Shown one piece after another: positions 41,547 to 51,501 of a stretch of DNA of 64,000 nt. A program made the translations under genes and the position numbers. Where the stretch lies: assembly GCF_001676155.1 (NCBI RefSeq), contig NZ_LZEW01000023.1, forward strand, positions 186,001 to 250,000. Direction: 5' to 3'. Every line of letters begins with the position of its first letter. Position 1 is the first letter of the stretch. The notes beneath the pieces are model-generated. The model was not told the DNA's origin, ran no database searches, and saw only the letters and a list, made by a program, of their open reading frames with translations. Origin of the DNA: Morganella psychrotolerans (GTDB lineage Bacteria; Pseudomonadota; Gammaproteobacteria; Enterobacterales; Enterobacteriaceae).

Positions 41547-43625
41547 ATGTCTCAGACCCTGACTCTGTCTGCTAAACAGGGACGGGATACCATCTTCTTA
41601 TGGTTACTGATAGCGTGGCTGGGCTTTGCTCTGCTGCCATCATGGAGCCTGGATTATGGTTTAACCGACTCCACACAAGATGAAATTCTGGCCGCTTACG
41701 GCTGGAACGGTCTTAACATCAGCTGGCTCTGGTATCTGCTGCCGTCAGTGCTGTTTTTCCGTCCGCTGACACCGGCGTCCCGTAACCAGCGGAGCCGGCA
41801 CTACACCGATATCGCCATTGCAGCACTGACCTTAGTTGCCACTATTCTCAGCGCAATATGGGAAGGTAAAGGACTGGGTTACTCTTCCATTGTGCTGTTT
41901 ATTTCGCTCGGCATGATAATGACCCTCGCCCTCAAACGGCTGGAATGGCTGGGTGGCGATCAGTTTGTTATCGGCTCACTGATTGCGGTTGTCGCACTGA
42001 TTGCGCTGTTTATTGTCTTCCCGAGTGTCGCGATTTTCATCCCGATGTTTACGGACAATAACGGAGATTTCGCGCCTTTCGCCTTTGTCGCGATCCTGAC
42101 ACAATCCCATATTGTGCAGGTTATCTGGAACTCCGTAATCCTCTCCCTTGCCGTAGGTGCGGGATGTACTTTCTTCGGGCTGATCCTCGCTATTTATACC
42201 ACCCGAATCGCCAAACGTTCTGCCATTGTCGGTCGTATTTTCTCTATTCTGCCGATTGTCACCCCGCCGTTTATTGTCGGGCTGGGCGTAACACTGATGA
42301 TGGGACGTTCCGGGTATGTAACCGAGTTTCTGGCGACTTATGCCGGGCTTGAAAACACCAACTGGCTGTATGGCTTCACCGGTATCTGGCTGGCACAAGT
42401 GCTCGCCTTTACGCCGATGTCCTTTATGATCCTCGACGGCGCTATCAAAACTATTCATCCGTCACTGGAAGAAGCCTCTTATACCCTGCGCGCCAACCGT
42501 TTTCAGACTTTTTTCAACGTCTTTATGCCACTGCTGAAACCGGCGCTGGCGAATGCGTTCCTGATTGTTATCGTGCAATCACTGGCAGACTTCAGTAACC
42601 CGCTGGTCCTCGGCGGTAACTTTGATGTACTCGCCACACAAATCTATTTCTATATCACCGGCTCCCAGCTCGATTATCAGGCAGCAAGTACCCTGGGTGC
42701 ATCCCTGCTGGTCTTCTCCCTGCTTATCTTCTGTGTGCAGTATATGTGGATTGGCAAGCGCTCTTATGTCACGGTTTCCGGAAAATCTTATCGTGGTGAT
42801 GTACAACCATTACCGGCGGCGCTGGTCACCTTTGTGACGGTTTTCCTGGCAATCTGGGTAGTCTTCAACCTGGTACTGTACGGCAGCATCTTCTACGGCA
42901 GCTTCACAGTGAACTGGGGCGTGGATTACACCTTAACCCTGGATAACTTTGTCAAACTGTTTGGTCAGGGCATGAATGACGGCGCGTGGCCTTCACTGCT
43001 GGATACCCTGCTCTACGCCGGTATTGCCGCACCAATCACGGCGGTTCTCGGTCTGCTGATAGCTTACATTGTGGTGCGCCAGGAGTTCCGTGGTAAGAAA
43101 ACTATCGAATTCACCACTATGCTTTGCTTTGCTGTACCGGGCACAGTGGCAGGGGTTTCTTATATTCTCGCCTTTAATGATTCACCGTTTTATATCACCG
43201 GTACTGCCGCTATCGTCATTATCTCAATGACTATGCGTAACGTTCCGGTCGGAATTCGCGCCGGTATCGCCGGTCTGGGGCAGATAGATAAATCGCTGGA
43301 TGAAGCCTCACTCAGCCTGCGCGCGGGATCAATGCGGACTATTTTCCACATCCTGCTGCCGCTGTTGCGCCCGGCTATTCTCTCCGCGCTTATCTACAGC
43401 TTTGTCCGTGCGATAACCACCGTCAGCGCCATCGTGTTCCTCGTCACACCGGACACCCGCGTGGCAACCGCTTACATCCTGAACCGGGTGGAAGACGGCG
43501 AATACGGCGTGGCGATTGCGTATGGTTCAATTCTTATCGTCGTGATGCTGGCGATTATCTTCCTGTTCGACTTTTTGATTGGCGAAGCCCGTGTTTCACG
43601 TTCCAAAGCCAAAAATGCACAGTAA
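41547..43625 (+). CDS. afuB: AfuB-type ABC transporter permease (fused double domain)
   Basis: A 692-residue inner membrane protein with two permease halves, each with an EAA loop (EEASYTLRANRFQTFFNVFMP near residue 310 and DEASLSLRAGSMRTIFHILLP near 590). It would form the channel for the sugar phosphate bound by AfuA. ATG preceded by AGGGAG; 16 bases separate it from afuC. Confidence 0.92.
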   Translation: MSQTLTLSAKQGRDTIFLWLLIAWLGFALLPSWSLDYGLTDSTQDEILAAYGWNGLNISWLWYLLPSVLFFRPLTPASRNQRSRHYTDIAIAALTLVATILSAIWEGKGLGYSSIVLFISLGMIMTLALKRLEWLGGDQFVIGSLIAVVALIALFIVFPSVAIFIPMFTDNNGDFAPFAFVAILTQSHIVQVIWNSVILSLAVGAGCTFFGLILAIYTTRIAKRSAIVGRIFSILPIVTPPFIVGLGVTLMMGRSGYVTEFLATYAGLENTNWLYGFTGIWLAQVLAFTPMSFMILDGAIKTIHPSLEEASYTLRANRFQTFFNVFMPLLKPALANAFLIVIVQSLADFSNPLVLGGNFDVLATQIYFYITGSQLDYQAASTLGASLLVFSLLIFCVQYMWIGKRSYVTVSGKSYRGDVQPLPAALVTFVTVFLAIWVVFNLVLYGSIFYGSFTVNWGVDYTLTLDNFVKLFGQGMNDGAWPSLLDTLLYAGIAAPITAVLGLLIAYIVVRQEFRGKKTIEFTTMLCFAVPGTVAGVSYILAFNDSPFYITGTAAIVIISMTMRNVPVGIRAGIAGLGQIDKSLDEASLSLRAGSMRTIFHILLPLLRPAILSALIYSFVRAITTVSAIVFLVTPDTRVATAYILNRVEDGEYGVAIAYGSILIVVMLAIIFLFDFLIGEARVSRSKAKNAQ

Positions 43626-43641
43626 TCACGGAGTAACCGAC

Positions 43642-44692
43642 ATGACACAACGTAGTTTTGTTGAATTAAAAAAATGTGACTAAACGCTTTGGCACCAACA
43701 CGGTCATCGACGATTTAAGTCTTTCCATTCCGCAAGGCAGTATGGTCACACTGCTCGGCCCGTCAGGCTGCGGTAAAACCACGGTACTGCGCCTGGTAGC
43801 CGGTCTGGAAAAACCGACTGAGGGGAAGATGTTTATTGATGGAGAGGACGTAACTGATCGTTCCATCCAGCAGCGTGATATCTGTATGGTGTTCCAGTCT
43901 TATGCCCTTTTCCCGCACATGTCCCTCGGGGATAACGTCGGTTACGGGCTGAAAATGCTCGGACGCCCGAAAGCGGAGATCAAAGAGCGCGTGGAAGAGG
44001 CGTTAGAGATGGTCGACCTTTCCGGATTCGGCGAACGCTTTGTCGATCAGATCTCCGGTGGGCAGCAGCAGCGTGTCGCGCTGGCGCGTGCATTGATCCT
44101 CAAACCGAAAGTGCTGTTATTTGATGAGCCGCTGAGTAACCTGGATGCCAACCTGCGCCGCAGCATGCGGGAAAAAATCCGTGAATTACAGCAGCAGTTT
44201 AATATCACCTCTCTTTATGTCACCCACGATCAGAGCGAAGCGTTTGCTGTTTCTGATATGGTGCTGGTGATGAATAAAGGGAAGATAATGCAACTGGGTT
44301 CACCGCAGGAACTGTACCGCCAGCCGGCATCGAAATTTATGGCAAGCTTTATGGGGGATGCCAATATCTTCCCGGCCACATTAAGTCATGATGCTGTGGA
44401 GATTTTTAATTACCGCCTGCCGCGTCCGCCGCAGTTTGTCACAGATAAAAGCAGTGTCACGGTAGGGGTTCGCCCTGAAGCAATTACCCTGAGTTTACAG
44501 GGTGATGAAAGCCAGCGCTGTACCGTTACGCATGTTGCTTATATGGGACCACAGTATGAAGTAACAGTGGACTGGCACGGACAATCAATGCTGCTGCAAA
44601 TCAATGCCACTCAATTGCAGCCGTCTGCGGGAGAGAGTTTGTTCCTGCAAATACATCCGTACGGTATGTTTATATTGGAAGAAAAACAGTAA
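43642..44692 (+). pseudogene. afuC: AfuC-type ABC ATPase, frameshifted at its 5' end
   Basis: The ATG at 43642 with GGAG upstream gives [11 protein letters not shown], then a stop after 13 codons. The following frame (from 43676) gives [13 protein letters not shown] and a complete ATPase: Walker [10 protein letters not shown], signature [12 protein letters not shown], Walker B VLLFDEP, H-loop THDQ, and a C-terminal regulatory domain. Removing one A from the run of seven (43668-43674) restores [16 protein letters not shown] and 349 residues. A GTG at 43676 could start a slightly short protein but has no ribosome site. Confidence 0.85.
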
Positions 44693-44710
44693 GTTATACT
44701 TCACCAATGA

Positions 44711-44740
44711 AAAAACCGCACCAAAATGGTGCGGTTCTTT
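44711..44740. terminator. Terminator between afuC and the amidohydrolase gene
   Basis: Stem AACCGCACCA / TGGTGCGGTT with A-rich left and T-rich right flanks; serves both convergent genes. Confidence 0.85.
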
Positions 44741-44760
44741 TAGCCACTGCTTACGTTTAT

Positions 44761-46377
44761 TTATTTTTTATAACTGTAACCGGCTGAGAAGTTCTCGCGT
44801 GCCTGATCCTGCGCGGCATCAAAGAATTTTGCCACTTCTTCTGCGGTTTGTTTCGGCAATTTTTTCGCGGCGTGCTGAATACGACCCAGTGCTTCTGTCG
44901 CATCAGAACGGATTTTATCCGTGTTCTGCTGTGTCAGTTTACCAAAGCGTTTTTTCACATCACCATTCACAATAACGGTATCCACCCCGGACGCCGTGGT
45001 CTGTAATACAACAGAGCCCGCCGGATAGCTCGATGGTACAAAGGCTTCTTTCTGAGAAACAATCACGATATCGGCTTTTTTACCTTTGGTAATTGAGCCG
45101 ATCTCTTTCTCCATCCCCATCGCTTCCGCACTGCCGTGTGTTGCCCAGGTCAGCGCATCGCGTACGCCTAAACTAATTTTTGTCGTGGTTTTTCCGGTAC
45201 GGTTTGCTTCTGCCTCAGAATCCATGCAGCGCTGGAATTGCAGCCCCAGACGCATCTGCGAGAAGAGGTCGCCTGAACCAACACACACGATGTCACTGCT
45301 CAGACCCGGTTTGAAGCCGTGATCGATACTGGCACGGAACGGCGGACGCCCCATCCCCATCTGCATTTCGGTTTCCGGCGCGATAGAGACTTTACCGCCG
45401 GTATCTTTGAGGATTTTCCACTCGCTGTTATCCAGAGAAGTACAGTGGATATGTAAATGTCCCGGTTTCAGCAGGTTATTGTGTTGCAGCTCATGCAGGC
45501 CTTTGAGCAGGATTGATTTTTCTGCCGCCCCGGTGTGAGATGCTACAAAAATACCCAGTTCATTTGCCAGTTCGATCTCTTTTGCGGTATCTGCAAACGG
45601 CAGTGTCCCGAAATCACTCAGCAGGACACCCATCTGGTTCAGGGTTTTATTGCCGGAGCCATAATATTGCTGATGCATCTGTTTCATCACATCCAGGCGC
45701 TGCTGATGGCTGCGGAAACGGTTCGGACCTTTAAAGTCATACGCCTGCATACCGTAGGCATAGATACTGCGGATCCCGGATGCGCGCAGGGATTCAATTG
45801 CCGCCGGTGCGTGATCAGGTGAGTTCACACAGTCGCAGCAGTCGAGAATAGTTGTTACACCGGCATTCAGTGCTTCCACTGAGCCAACCAATGCCGCCAT
45901 ACGAATATCTTCTGCTTCCATCACGGAGCCGATACCATAAAACGTGGAGCCAAGAAAGCCCGCCAGTGACATATCTGCCGAGATCCCACGCAGCAGAGAC
46001 ATCCAGGTGTGGCGGTGACTGTCGATAACACCCGGCAGAATAATGCCGCCATCAGCATCAATCAGTTCAGCATCCACACCGGCAAATTTTGAAACCGGAC
46101 CCACATCAATAATTTTGTCGCCATCAACCAGCACTGCGCCGTCTTCAATATCCCCGTATTCCTCATCCATAGTGATGAGATAGCCGTTATAAATCAGCTT
46201 TTTACGTTTATCAGTCTTAATATAGGTTTTGTTTTTATCATCCGCGCCTGTCAATACCGGGTTACCACCGGCCAACGCTGAGTGACTGCCGATAGCCCCG
46301 GCTGCCAGCCCCATCGTCCCGATCCCGGCATTTTTCAGAAAAGATCGTCTTGAAGGATCCTGCGCTTTATCTGTCAT
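44761..46377 (-). CDS. Tat-exported metal-dependent amidohydrolase
   Basis: A 538-residue amidohydrolase of the TrzA/AtzA-like, SAH-deaminase-like family. A Tat signal SRRSFLK is at residues 9-15, so it works outside the cytosol, which is unusual for this family. Metal ligands fit: His121 and His123 (DSHRHTW), a His in SHTG, and an Asp in SSDIV. The C-terminal LGVRDALTWATHGSAEAMGME...GKKADIV is typical. Substrate unknown. Single gene with its own terminator; a 127-bp ERIC lies upstream. Confidence 0.85.
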   Translation of the reverse strand: MTDKAQDPSRRSFLKNAGIGTMGLAAGAIGSHSALAGGNPVLTGADDKNKTYIKTDKRKKLIYNGYLITMDEEYGDIEDGAVLVDGDKIIDVGPVSKFAGVDAELIDADGGIILPGVIDSHRHTWMSLLRGISADMSLAGFLGSTFYGIGSVMEAEDIRMAALVGSVEALNAGVTTILDCCDCVNSPDHAPAAIESLRASGIRSIYAYGMQAYDFKGPNRFRSHQQRLDVMKQMHQQYYGSGNKTLNQMGVLLSDFGTLPFADTAKEIELANELGIFVASHTGAAEKSILLKGLHELQHNNLLKPGHLHIHCTSLDNSEWKILKDTGGKVSIAPETEMQMGMGRPPFRASIDHGFKPGLSSDIVCVGSGDLFSQMRLGLQFQRCMDSEAEANRTGKTTTKISLGVRDALTWATHGSAEAMGMEKEIGSITKGKKADIVIVSQKEAFVPSSYPAGSVVLQTTASGVDTVIVNGDVKKRFGKLTQQNTDKIRSDATEALGRIQHAAKKLPKQTAEEVAKFFDAAQDQARENFSAGYSYKK

Positions 46378-46505
46378 TTCGTTATTACTCCGCTTATCGC
46401 ACTGTTAGTTATCAACGCACAAGTAAGTTTGTACTCACCAGTACACAACGGGATTCTAACAAGAGTGATTCGTATTCTCCAGTACATATTGTGTTATTTA
46501 ATATA

Positions 46506-46632
46506 TATACCCAACGTCATTCAAGATGCAGGCAGGCGGCAAAGGAAGATAGACGGGGAACATAGATAAGCTATGTTCCCCGGCTGGCTGAGCGCGGCCA
46601 ACGAACCTGCAGTTTGAATAAATAAGGGTACA
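46506..46632 (-). repeat. ERIC-type repeat, full-length 127 bp
   Basis: Full form in reverse orientation with a near-perfect central hairpin (GGGGAACATAG / CTATGTTCCCC). Right end GGGTACA instead of GGGTATA. It occupies much of the gap between the amidohydrolase and lipoprotein genes (46378-46712); nothing else is visible there apart from AT-rich promoter-like sequence. Confidence 0.88.
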
Positions 46633-46712
46633 GGCCGATACCGCACACAGTTTTTACTATGATATTTCTTTATACTGATGACTGTATTTTTTGTATCAAT
46701 ATCAGGGATAAA

Positions 46713-47198
46713 ATGATAATACCGCAGGTAATTAACGGATTTATCAAAAGAATATCTATTCTGATTCTGTGCGGGATGTTGAGCGGATGCGGGATATTTT
46801 ATGGTGCGATGTGCGGCAGTTCTATCCTGTTCACACCTTCGGAGTCTGTAACAAAAATCACGGTTCCGGATGCAACAGTGGCTCAGCCTTATGATCACCT
46901 CATTGAGGTTGCCCCTCACTCCGGGATGATCCCCTTTGATGTCACCGGTAAGCCGGAATGGATGACAGTCACGCTTTTATCAAAAAATGATGCCGGTGAA
47001 TGGATACCGCTTATTACAGAAGAAGAGTGGCAGACCAGGGTGATGAAGGCGGATACACGTCCGTTGATCGCCGCCCGCCTGCAGGGCACACCGCCTGAGC
47101 GCGGAAAGGTTCGGGTAAATATAAAAGGCGTATCCTACCGCACAATGTGCGGTACCTCTGATCCGGTCTATTCCCTGCGCCTGACTATCAAAGAATGA
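46713..47198 (+). CDS. Hypothetical lipoprotein
   Basis: About 161 residues with a lipoprotein signal: hydrophobic ISILILCGM followed by the lipobox LSGC. The mature part has further cysteines (GAMCGSS, RTMCGTS) that may pair. The start at MIIPQVING is preferred, since AGGGAT stands 5 bases upstream; a longer frame from 46659 adds codons not expected in a signal peptide. No family recognised. It ends 5 bases from the convergent tetR-type gene. Confidence 0.7.
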   Translation: MIIPQVINGFIKRISILILCGMLSGCGIFYGAMCGSSILFTPSESVTKITVPDATVAQPYDHLIEVAPHSGMIPFDVTGKPEWMTVTLLSKNDAGEWIPLITEEEWQTRVMKADTRPLIAARLQGTPPERGKVRVNIKGVSYRTMCGTSDPVYSLRLTIKE

Positions 47199-47203
47199 TC
47201 AGG

Positions 47204-47855
47204 TTACGGCTGCTCATCCTGATGCGCCCGGTTGTCGGCCAGTGCCTGGTTGATAATTGCTTTTGCCATCCACTGTGTAATATCGATGACTCCGCCATCA
47301 TCCATCTTCCAGATATCTTTCATCACCAGGAAGACTTCTGAGCCATACACCAATGAAAACGCGCGGATAACTTTGTCCAGCGTGTCGTTATCCACCTGAT
47401 TTTTCAGCGGCTCCACCACATTTGCCAGAATCGCTTTGCGGTGCCCTCTGACCAGTTTTTTTCTCATCATTAACCAGTGATTTGGCAGAGGCTGAGCGAT
47501 CCTGCGCCCACTGCTCTAACGACACATACAGCGCGGCACGTAATGCGCCTTCATGTTTAAACATTTGCGGATACGCAAATGCAAGCAACTGTTCCATACG
47601 GGTTTGTGTCTCAGGGCTGTCCGAACGCCAGGTCAGAATAGGACCGAGGCTGGCATTTACAGTGGCAGAAATAAGGTCACTCTGTGTCGGAAAATAACGG
47701 TATGCCGTCGCACGGGAAACACCGGCATCTGCTGCCAGTTCAGACACTGACGGGATAGCGCCCTGCTCGAAAAGGGTCAGAGCCGTGTTAATAAGTAAAT
47801 TAAATGTCCTTCTCCGGGTGCCGGAATAAGGCACACCATCATCAGTACAGACCAT
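47204..47855 (-). pseudogene. TetR-family regulator, frameshifted
   Basis: Two overlapping frames make one TetR-type protein of 216 residues. The N-terminal DNA-binding part is SVSELAADAGVSRATAYRYFPTQSDL; the C-terminal ligand domain continues in the other frame (LVRGHRKAILANVVEPLKNQ... to 47204). The break is at seven A on the coding strand (47456-47462); six would restore SLVNDEKKLVRGHRK. As written the first frame ends in 30 or so foreign residues. Divergent from the Tm-1-like operon, which it probably represses. Confidence 0.85.
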
Positions 47856-47978
47856 AACTGATTTATCCTTTAAACAAGCTTTTTGTAAGTTTTTGCGTCG
47901 CTATCTTACACAACATCCCCGCCTGCAACACCATTGTGACTATTTTTTTATTATAAATATGATTTAAAGATAGACAAA

Positions 47979-47996
47979 TTGAGACTGATGTCTCAA
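47979..47996. promoter_or_regulatory. Probable operator of the TetR-type regulator
   Basis: TTGAGACTGATGTCTCAA is a perfect 7-bp inverted repeat with a 4-base centre, lying midway between the divergent tetR-type gene and the Tm-1-like gene. A further half site, GTCTCA, follows at about 48023. This is what an autoregulated TetR operator looks like. Confidence 0.65.
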
Positions 47997-48078
47997 AATC
48001 AGCCAAGCAAAATAATACTACAGTCTCACTTTTGTTATCATGCGTTATCAGACATCCGGTATACCTTTGAGGTTAACA

Positions 48079-49293
48079 ATGACTAACAATAAAGGCGCTA
48101 TCTATATCGCCACAACGCTTGATACGAAAAGTGATGAAATTTTTTACATCAGCGGGTTAATTCAGCGCACCGGCTTAACCGTACGGACGGTAGATTTAAC
48201 CACCAAACCCGGTCAGTTAGCACGGGAAGCGGATGTTTGCGCCCGCGATGTTGCAGCATGCCACCCTGATGGTGAAAGTGCTGTGTTTTGCGGCGACCGC
48301 GGTCAGGCTATTGCGGCGATGGCTGTCGCATTTGAGTGCTTTATTGCAAAACAACATGATATAGCAGCACTTCTCGGTTTAGGCGGATCCGGTGGAACGG
48401 CACTGATTACACCAGCAATGCAATCCCTGCCAATCGGCATTCCCAAACTCATGGTTTCCACCATGGCATCCGGCGACATTTCCGGCTATATAGGCGCAAG
48501 CGATATTGCCATGCTTTACTCTGTCACTGATGTCTCCGGCCTGAACCGAATTTCACGTAAAGTTCTCCGTAACGCGGCAAATCAAATTGCCGGGGCGGTT
48601 TACTTTTGTCAGGAAGAGCAGGTAACTGATAAACCTGCCATTGCGCTGACGATGTTTGGTGTCACCACACCCTGTATTCAGCAACTCAGTAAAGAGCTGG
48701 ATACGGATTATGATTGTCTGGTCTTTCACGCAACCGGCAGCGGCGGTAAGGCAATGGAAAAACTGGCGGATGATAAATTATTCGACAGCATCCTGGATCT
48801 GACCACGACAGAAGTGTGTGATTATCTTTTTGGCGGCGTTCTTGCCTGTGATGAAGACCGTTTTGGTGCCATTGCCCGCTCAGAAACGCCGTATATCGGC
48901 TCCTGCGGCGCACTTGATATGGTGAATTTCGGCCGTCCGTCTACCGTACCGGAGAAGTACACAGACCGGCAGTTTTATCATCATAATGCCCAGGTCACGC
49001 TGATGCGGACCACCCCTGCAGAAAATGCAGAAATGGGACGCTGGATAGCTGAAAAACTCAACCGCTGTAACGGTGACGTCATTTTTATCATTCCTGAAGG
49101 TGGCTTTTCCGCGCTGGATGCCGAAGGTGCACCGTTCTGGTCACCACAAGCTGACCGCGCTTTTATTGATGCTTTTGAAACTCATTATAAACAAACAGAA
49201 AAACGTATTTTACACAAATGCCCGTATCATATTAATGACCCGGAATTTACCCGATTTGTCATTAACCAACACCAGATACTACGGGCAAAATAA
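48079..49293 (+). CDS. Tm-1-like ATP-binding domain protein (UPF0261)
   Basis: A 404-residue protein of the UPF0261 family, related to the N-terminal half of tomato Tm-1, which inhibits tomato mosaic virus replication. A Gly-rich nucleotide-binding loop LGLGGSGGT is at about residues 98-106. Bacterial function unknown. The start at [10 protein letters not shown] with GAGG upstream is preferred over the longer frame from 48040. It is followed at 11 bases by the TIM-barrel partner. Confidence 0.88.
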   Translation: MTNNKGAIYIATTLDTKSDEIFYISGLIQRTGLTVRTVDLTTKPGQLAREADVCARDVAACHPDGESAVFCGDRGQAIAAMAVAFECFIAKQHDIAALLGLGGSGGTALITPAMQSLPIGIPKLMVSTMASGDISGYIGASDIAMLYSVTDVSGLNRISRKVLRNAANQIAGAVYFCQEEQVTDKPAIALTMFGVTTPCIQQLSKELDTDYDCLVFHATGSGGKAMEKLADDKLFDSILDLTTTEVCDYLFGGVLACDEDRFGAIARSETPYIGSCGALDMVNFGRPSTVPEKYTDRQFYHHNAQVTLMRTTPAENAEMGRWIAEKLNRCNGDVIFIIPEGGFSALDAEGAPFWSPQADRAFIDAFETHYKQTEKRILHKCPYHINDPEFTRFVINQHQILRAK

Positions 49294-49304
49294 GGAGACA
49301 CACC

Positions 49305-50132
49305 ATGCCACTTTCCCGTGACGCACTACTTAAAAAATTCAATGATATGATCGCACGCGGTGAGCCGATTATCGGTGGCGGTGCCGGTACAGGGTTGTCC
49401 GCAAAATGCGAGGAAGCCGGTGGTATCGATCTTATCGTAATTTATAATTCAGGACGTTACCGTATGGCCGGGCGTGGTTCACTGGCAGGGCTGCTGGCTT
49501 ACGGCAATGCGAATGAAATCGTGATGGATATGGCAAAGGAAGTCCTCCCGGTGGTAAAACATACCCCTGTTTTAGCCGGGGTAAACGGGACAGATCCATT
49601 CTGTCAGTTTGACAAATTCCTTGATGAGATCAAAGCGACCGGTTTTTCCGGGGTACAAAACTTCCCGACGGTCGGGCTGATTGACGGGAAATTCCGTGCC
49701 AATCTCGAAGAAACCGGCATGGGTTATGCGCTTGAAGTCGATATGATCCGCAAAGCCCATGAAAAAGGGCTGCTCACCACCCCGTATATTTTCAGCCGCG
49801 AAGATGCGATTGCTATGACACAGGCGGGGGCGGATATTTTGGTTCCGCACATGGGGCTGACGACCGGCGGTAATATTGGTGCCGAAACAGCAACGACCCT
49901 GGATGATTGCATTGACATGATTAATGACTGGACGAAAGCGGCGAAAGCCATCCGTCCGGATGTGATTGTCCTGTGCCACGGCGGACCTATCGCCACACCG
50001 GAAGATGCACAGTATATTTTAGAACACTGTCCTGAGTGCCACGGTTTTTACGGAGCCAGCTCTATGGAGCGTTTACCGGCAGAAACAGCACTGAAAGCCA
50101 CCACTGAAGCCTTTAAAAATATAAAAAGATAG
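49305..50132 (+). CDS. TIM-barrel phosphoenolpyruvate hydrolase family protein
   Basis: A 275-residue TIM-barrel enzyme like the C-terminal half of Tm-1 and annotated PEP hydrolase/mutase-like proteins. Motifs [32 protein letters not shown] and CHGGPI are visible. In plants and many fungi the two halves are fused, so these two genes are likely to act as one complex or pathway. AAGGAG upstream. Ends in a strong terminator. Confidence 0.87.
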   Translation: MPLSRDALLKKFNDMIARGEPIIGGGAGTGLSAKCEEAGGIDLIVIYNSGRYRMAGRGSLAGLLAYGNANEIVMDMAKEVLPVVKHTPVLAGVNGTDPFCQFDKFLDEIKATGFSGVQNFPTVGLIDGKFRANLEETGMGYALEVDMIRKAHEKGLLTTPYIFSREDAIAMTQAGADILVPHMGLTTGGNIGAETATTLDDCIDMINDWTKAAKAIRPDVIVLCHGGPIATPEDAQYILEHCPECHGFYGASSMERLPAETALKATTEAFKNIKR

Positions 50133-50185
50133 TTATCACTGTTTCATTATTGCGCCTGTATTCGCAGGCAAAAGCCTACACCGGG

Positions 50186-50216
50186 TGCCTGCAATTTTTG
50201 TTGCAGGCATTTTTTT
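50186..50216 (+). terminator. Terminator of the Tm-1-like operon
   Basis: Stem TGCCTGCAA / TTGCAGGCA followed by seven T, about 55 bases after the last stop codon. Confidence 0.9.
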
Positions 50217-50274
50217 ATCTGCGATTTTTCAGCATGGTTTTCAGCTTGTTTTTCAACATAAATAAAAAAACAAA

Positions 50275-50301
50275 AAGATCTGACTTAGCAAGTCAGATCT
50301 T
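50275..50301 (-). terminator. Terminator after microcin-like gene 1
   Basis: Perfect 12-bp stem AAGATCTGACTT / AAGTCAGATCTT with an AGC loop; T-rich tail on the minus strand. Confidence 0.85.
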
Positions 50302-50370
50302 AATTGCATACAATAAACAATAATGATCAGAATGATGTCATCAGAATCAACCTGACCATGAAATGTATTA

Positions 50371-50652
50371 TTATGCTTTCAGGATACGTGCGTTATCAAT
50401 GATCAGGTTAACGCCCTGACCAATACCGGCAATGGCTTTAACCGGGCTTAAACCAACCGCAGCACCAATACCAGAGCCTAATGTTGCACCAGCCAGCGCA
50501 AAGTTGGTGTTTTTACCGGCAACTTTATAAGACACGTCAACAATTGAACCGATAGCCTGACCCATAGAAGCACCATAAGATGAAGTCAGTGCAGAAAGAA
50601 GAATCAAACCACCGCTGACTTCATTTAATTCTGTTTGTGATAACGCTTTCAT
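50371..50652 (-). CDS. Double-glycine microcin-like precursor 1
   Basis: 93 residues. The leader MKALSQTELNEVSGG (15) has the pattern for C39-peptidase cleavage after GG. The core of 78 residues is hydrophobic and rich in Gly and Ala, with GAAVGLSPVKA and a C-terminal LIIDNARILKA. It is the most divergent of six paralogues: the centre reads VDVSYKVAGKNTNF where the others have VDAG(C/T). No Cys. Its exporter would be the CvaAB pair at 54.4-58.1 kb. Own terminator. Confidence 0.85.
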   Translation of the reverse strand: MKALSQTELNEVSGGLILLSALTSSYGASMGQAIGSIVDVSYKVAGKNTNFALAGATLGSGIGAAVGLSPVKAIAGIGQGVNLIIDNARILKA

Positions 50653-50888
50653 TTTTATTTCCCTATATACTAAAATACTTACTATTTATACCACCAATTG
50701 ACATGGTAATATGCTTATTACAATATATCCTGCATTGTAATAAAAAATATTATACACATTACAAAATTCAAAAAAAGAAAATCATTACAAAATAAATACA
50801 GATTATTATTAAATATTGATTTTAATTTGTTATTATTTTCTTACGTTACAATAAATAATAATGAACACAATGCATTCATTAAGGCGAT

Positions 50889-50932
50889 AAAAAAAAGCCC
50901 GAAGAATATATTATATTCATTCAGGCTTTTTC
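50889..50932 (-). terminator. Terminator after microcin-like gene 2
   Basis: Imperfect stem AAAAAGCC...GAATATA / TATATTC...GGCTTTTT with a T run on the minus strand. The rest of the 50653-51004 gap is AT-rich and holds the promoter of gene 1 but no supported gene. Confidence 0.7.
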
Positions 50933-51004
50933 CAAAATTATACTGAGTCAATACACCAGATATTTATTTAAAAATATTCAGAGTAATGAGGAAGAATAAT
51001 TAAA

Positions 51005-51298
51005 TTATAAACCGCTTTTCTGAGCACGGATGCTACGTGCGTTATTTACAATACCTGTAACGCCGGCACCAATGTTTTTAGTTGCCATGATTGGGCTTAA
51101 ACCGACAATCGCACCAATACCGCGACCTAACTGAGAACCAGACTCTTTAAAGTTAGTCTGGTAGCCGCCGGACGCGCAACCTGCATCAACGATCCCGCCA
51201 ATAGCAGAACCCATTGCTGAACCAACAGCACCAAAGATACTGCCCAGGATCAAACCACCAGATACATTGTTAACTTCATTTGCAGATAATACTTTCAT
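51005..51298 (-). CDS. Double-glycine microcin-like precursor 2
   Basis: 97 residues; leader MKVLSANEVNNVSGG, then an 82-residue core with one Cys (Cys41 in VDAGCASGGYQTNF) and the shared GIGAIVGLSPIMA and VNNARSIRAQK blocks. GxxxG motifs (for example GAVGSAMGS) suggest helix packing in membranes. RBS AAGGAA before ATG. Same strand as the other precursors. Confidence 0.88.
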   Translation of the reverse strand: MKVLSANEVNNVSGGLILGSIFGAVGSAMGSAIGGIVDAGCASGGYQTNFKESGSQLGRGIGAIVGLSPIMATKNIGAGVTGIVNNARSIRAQKSGL

Positions 51299-51501
51299 TT
51301 TTATTTCCTTATAAAATTATATAACAACAACACATCTTTATATTGAATAATTGTTTTTGTTGTTTCACCAAGATAAGAGAGACTTTGTTGTTCCATTCAG
51401 GAACGTGATTATTATACTCATAACACAAAGTAAATAAACAAATCTTAATGATTATTTTAAAAATAGAGTAATAATAGTTATAGAAAGTTAACCATGATAT
51501 T

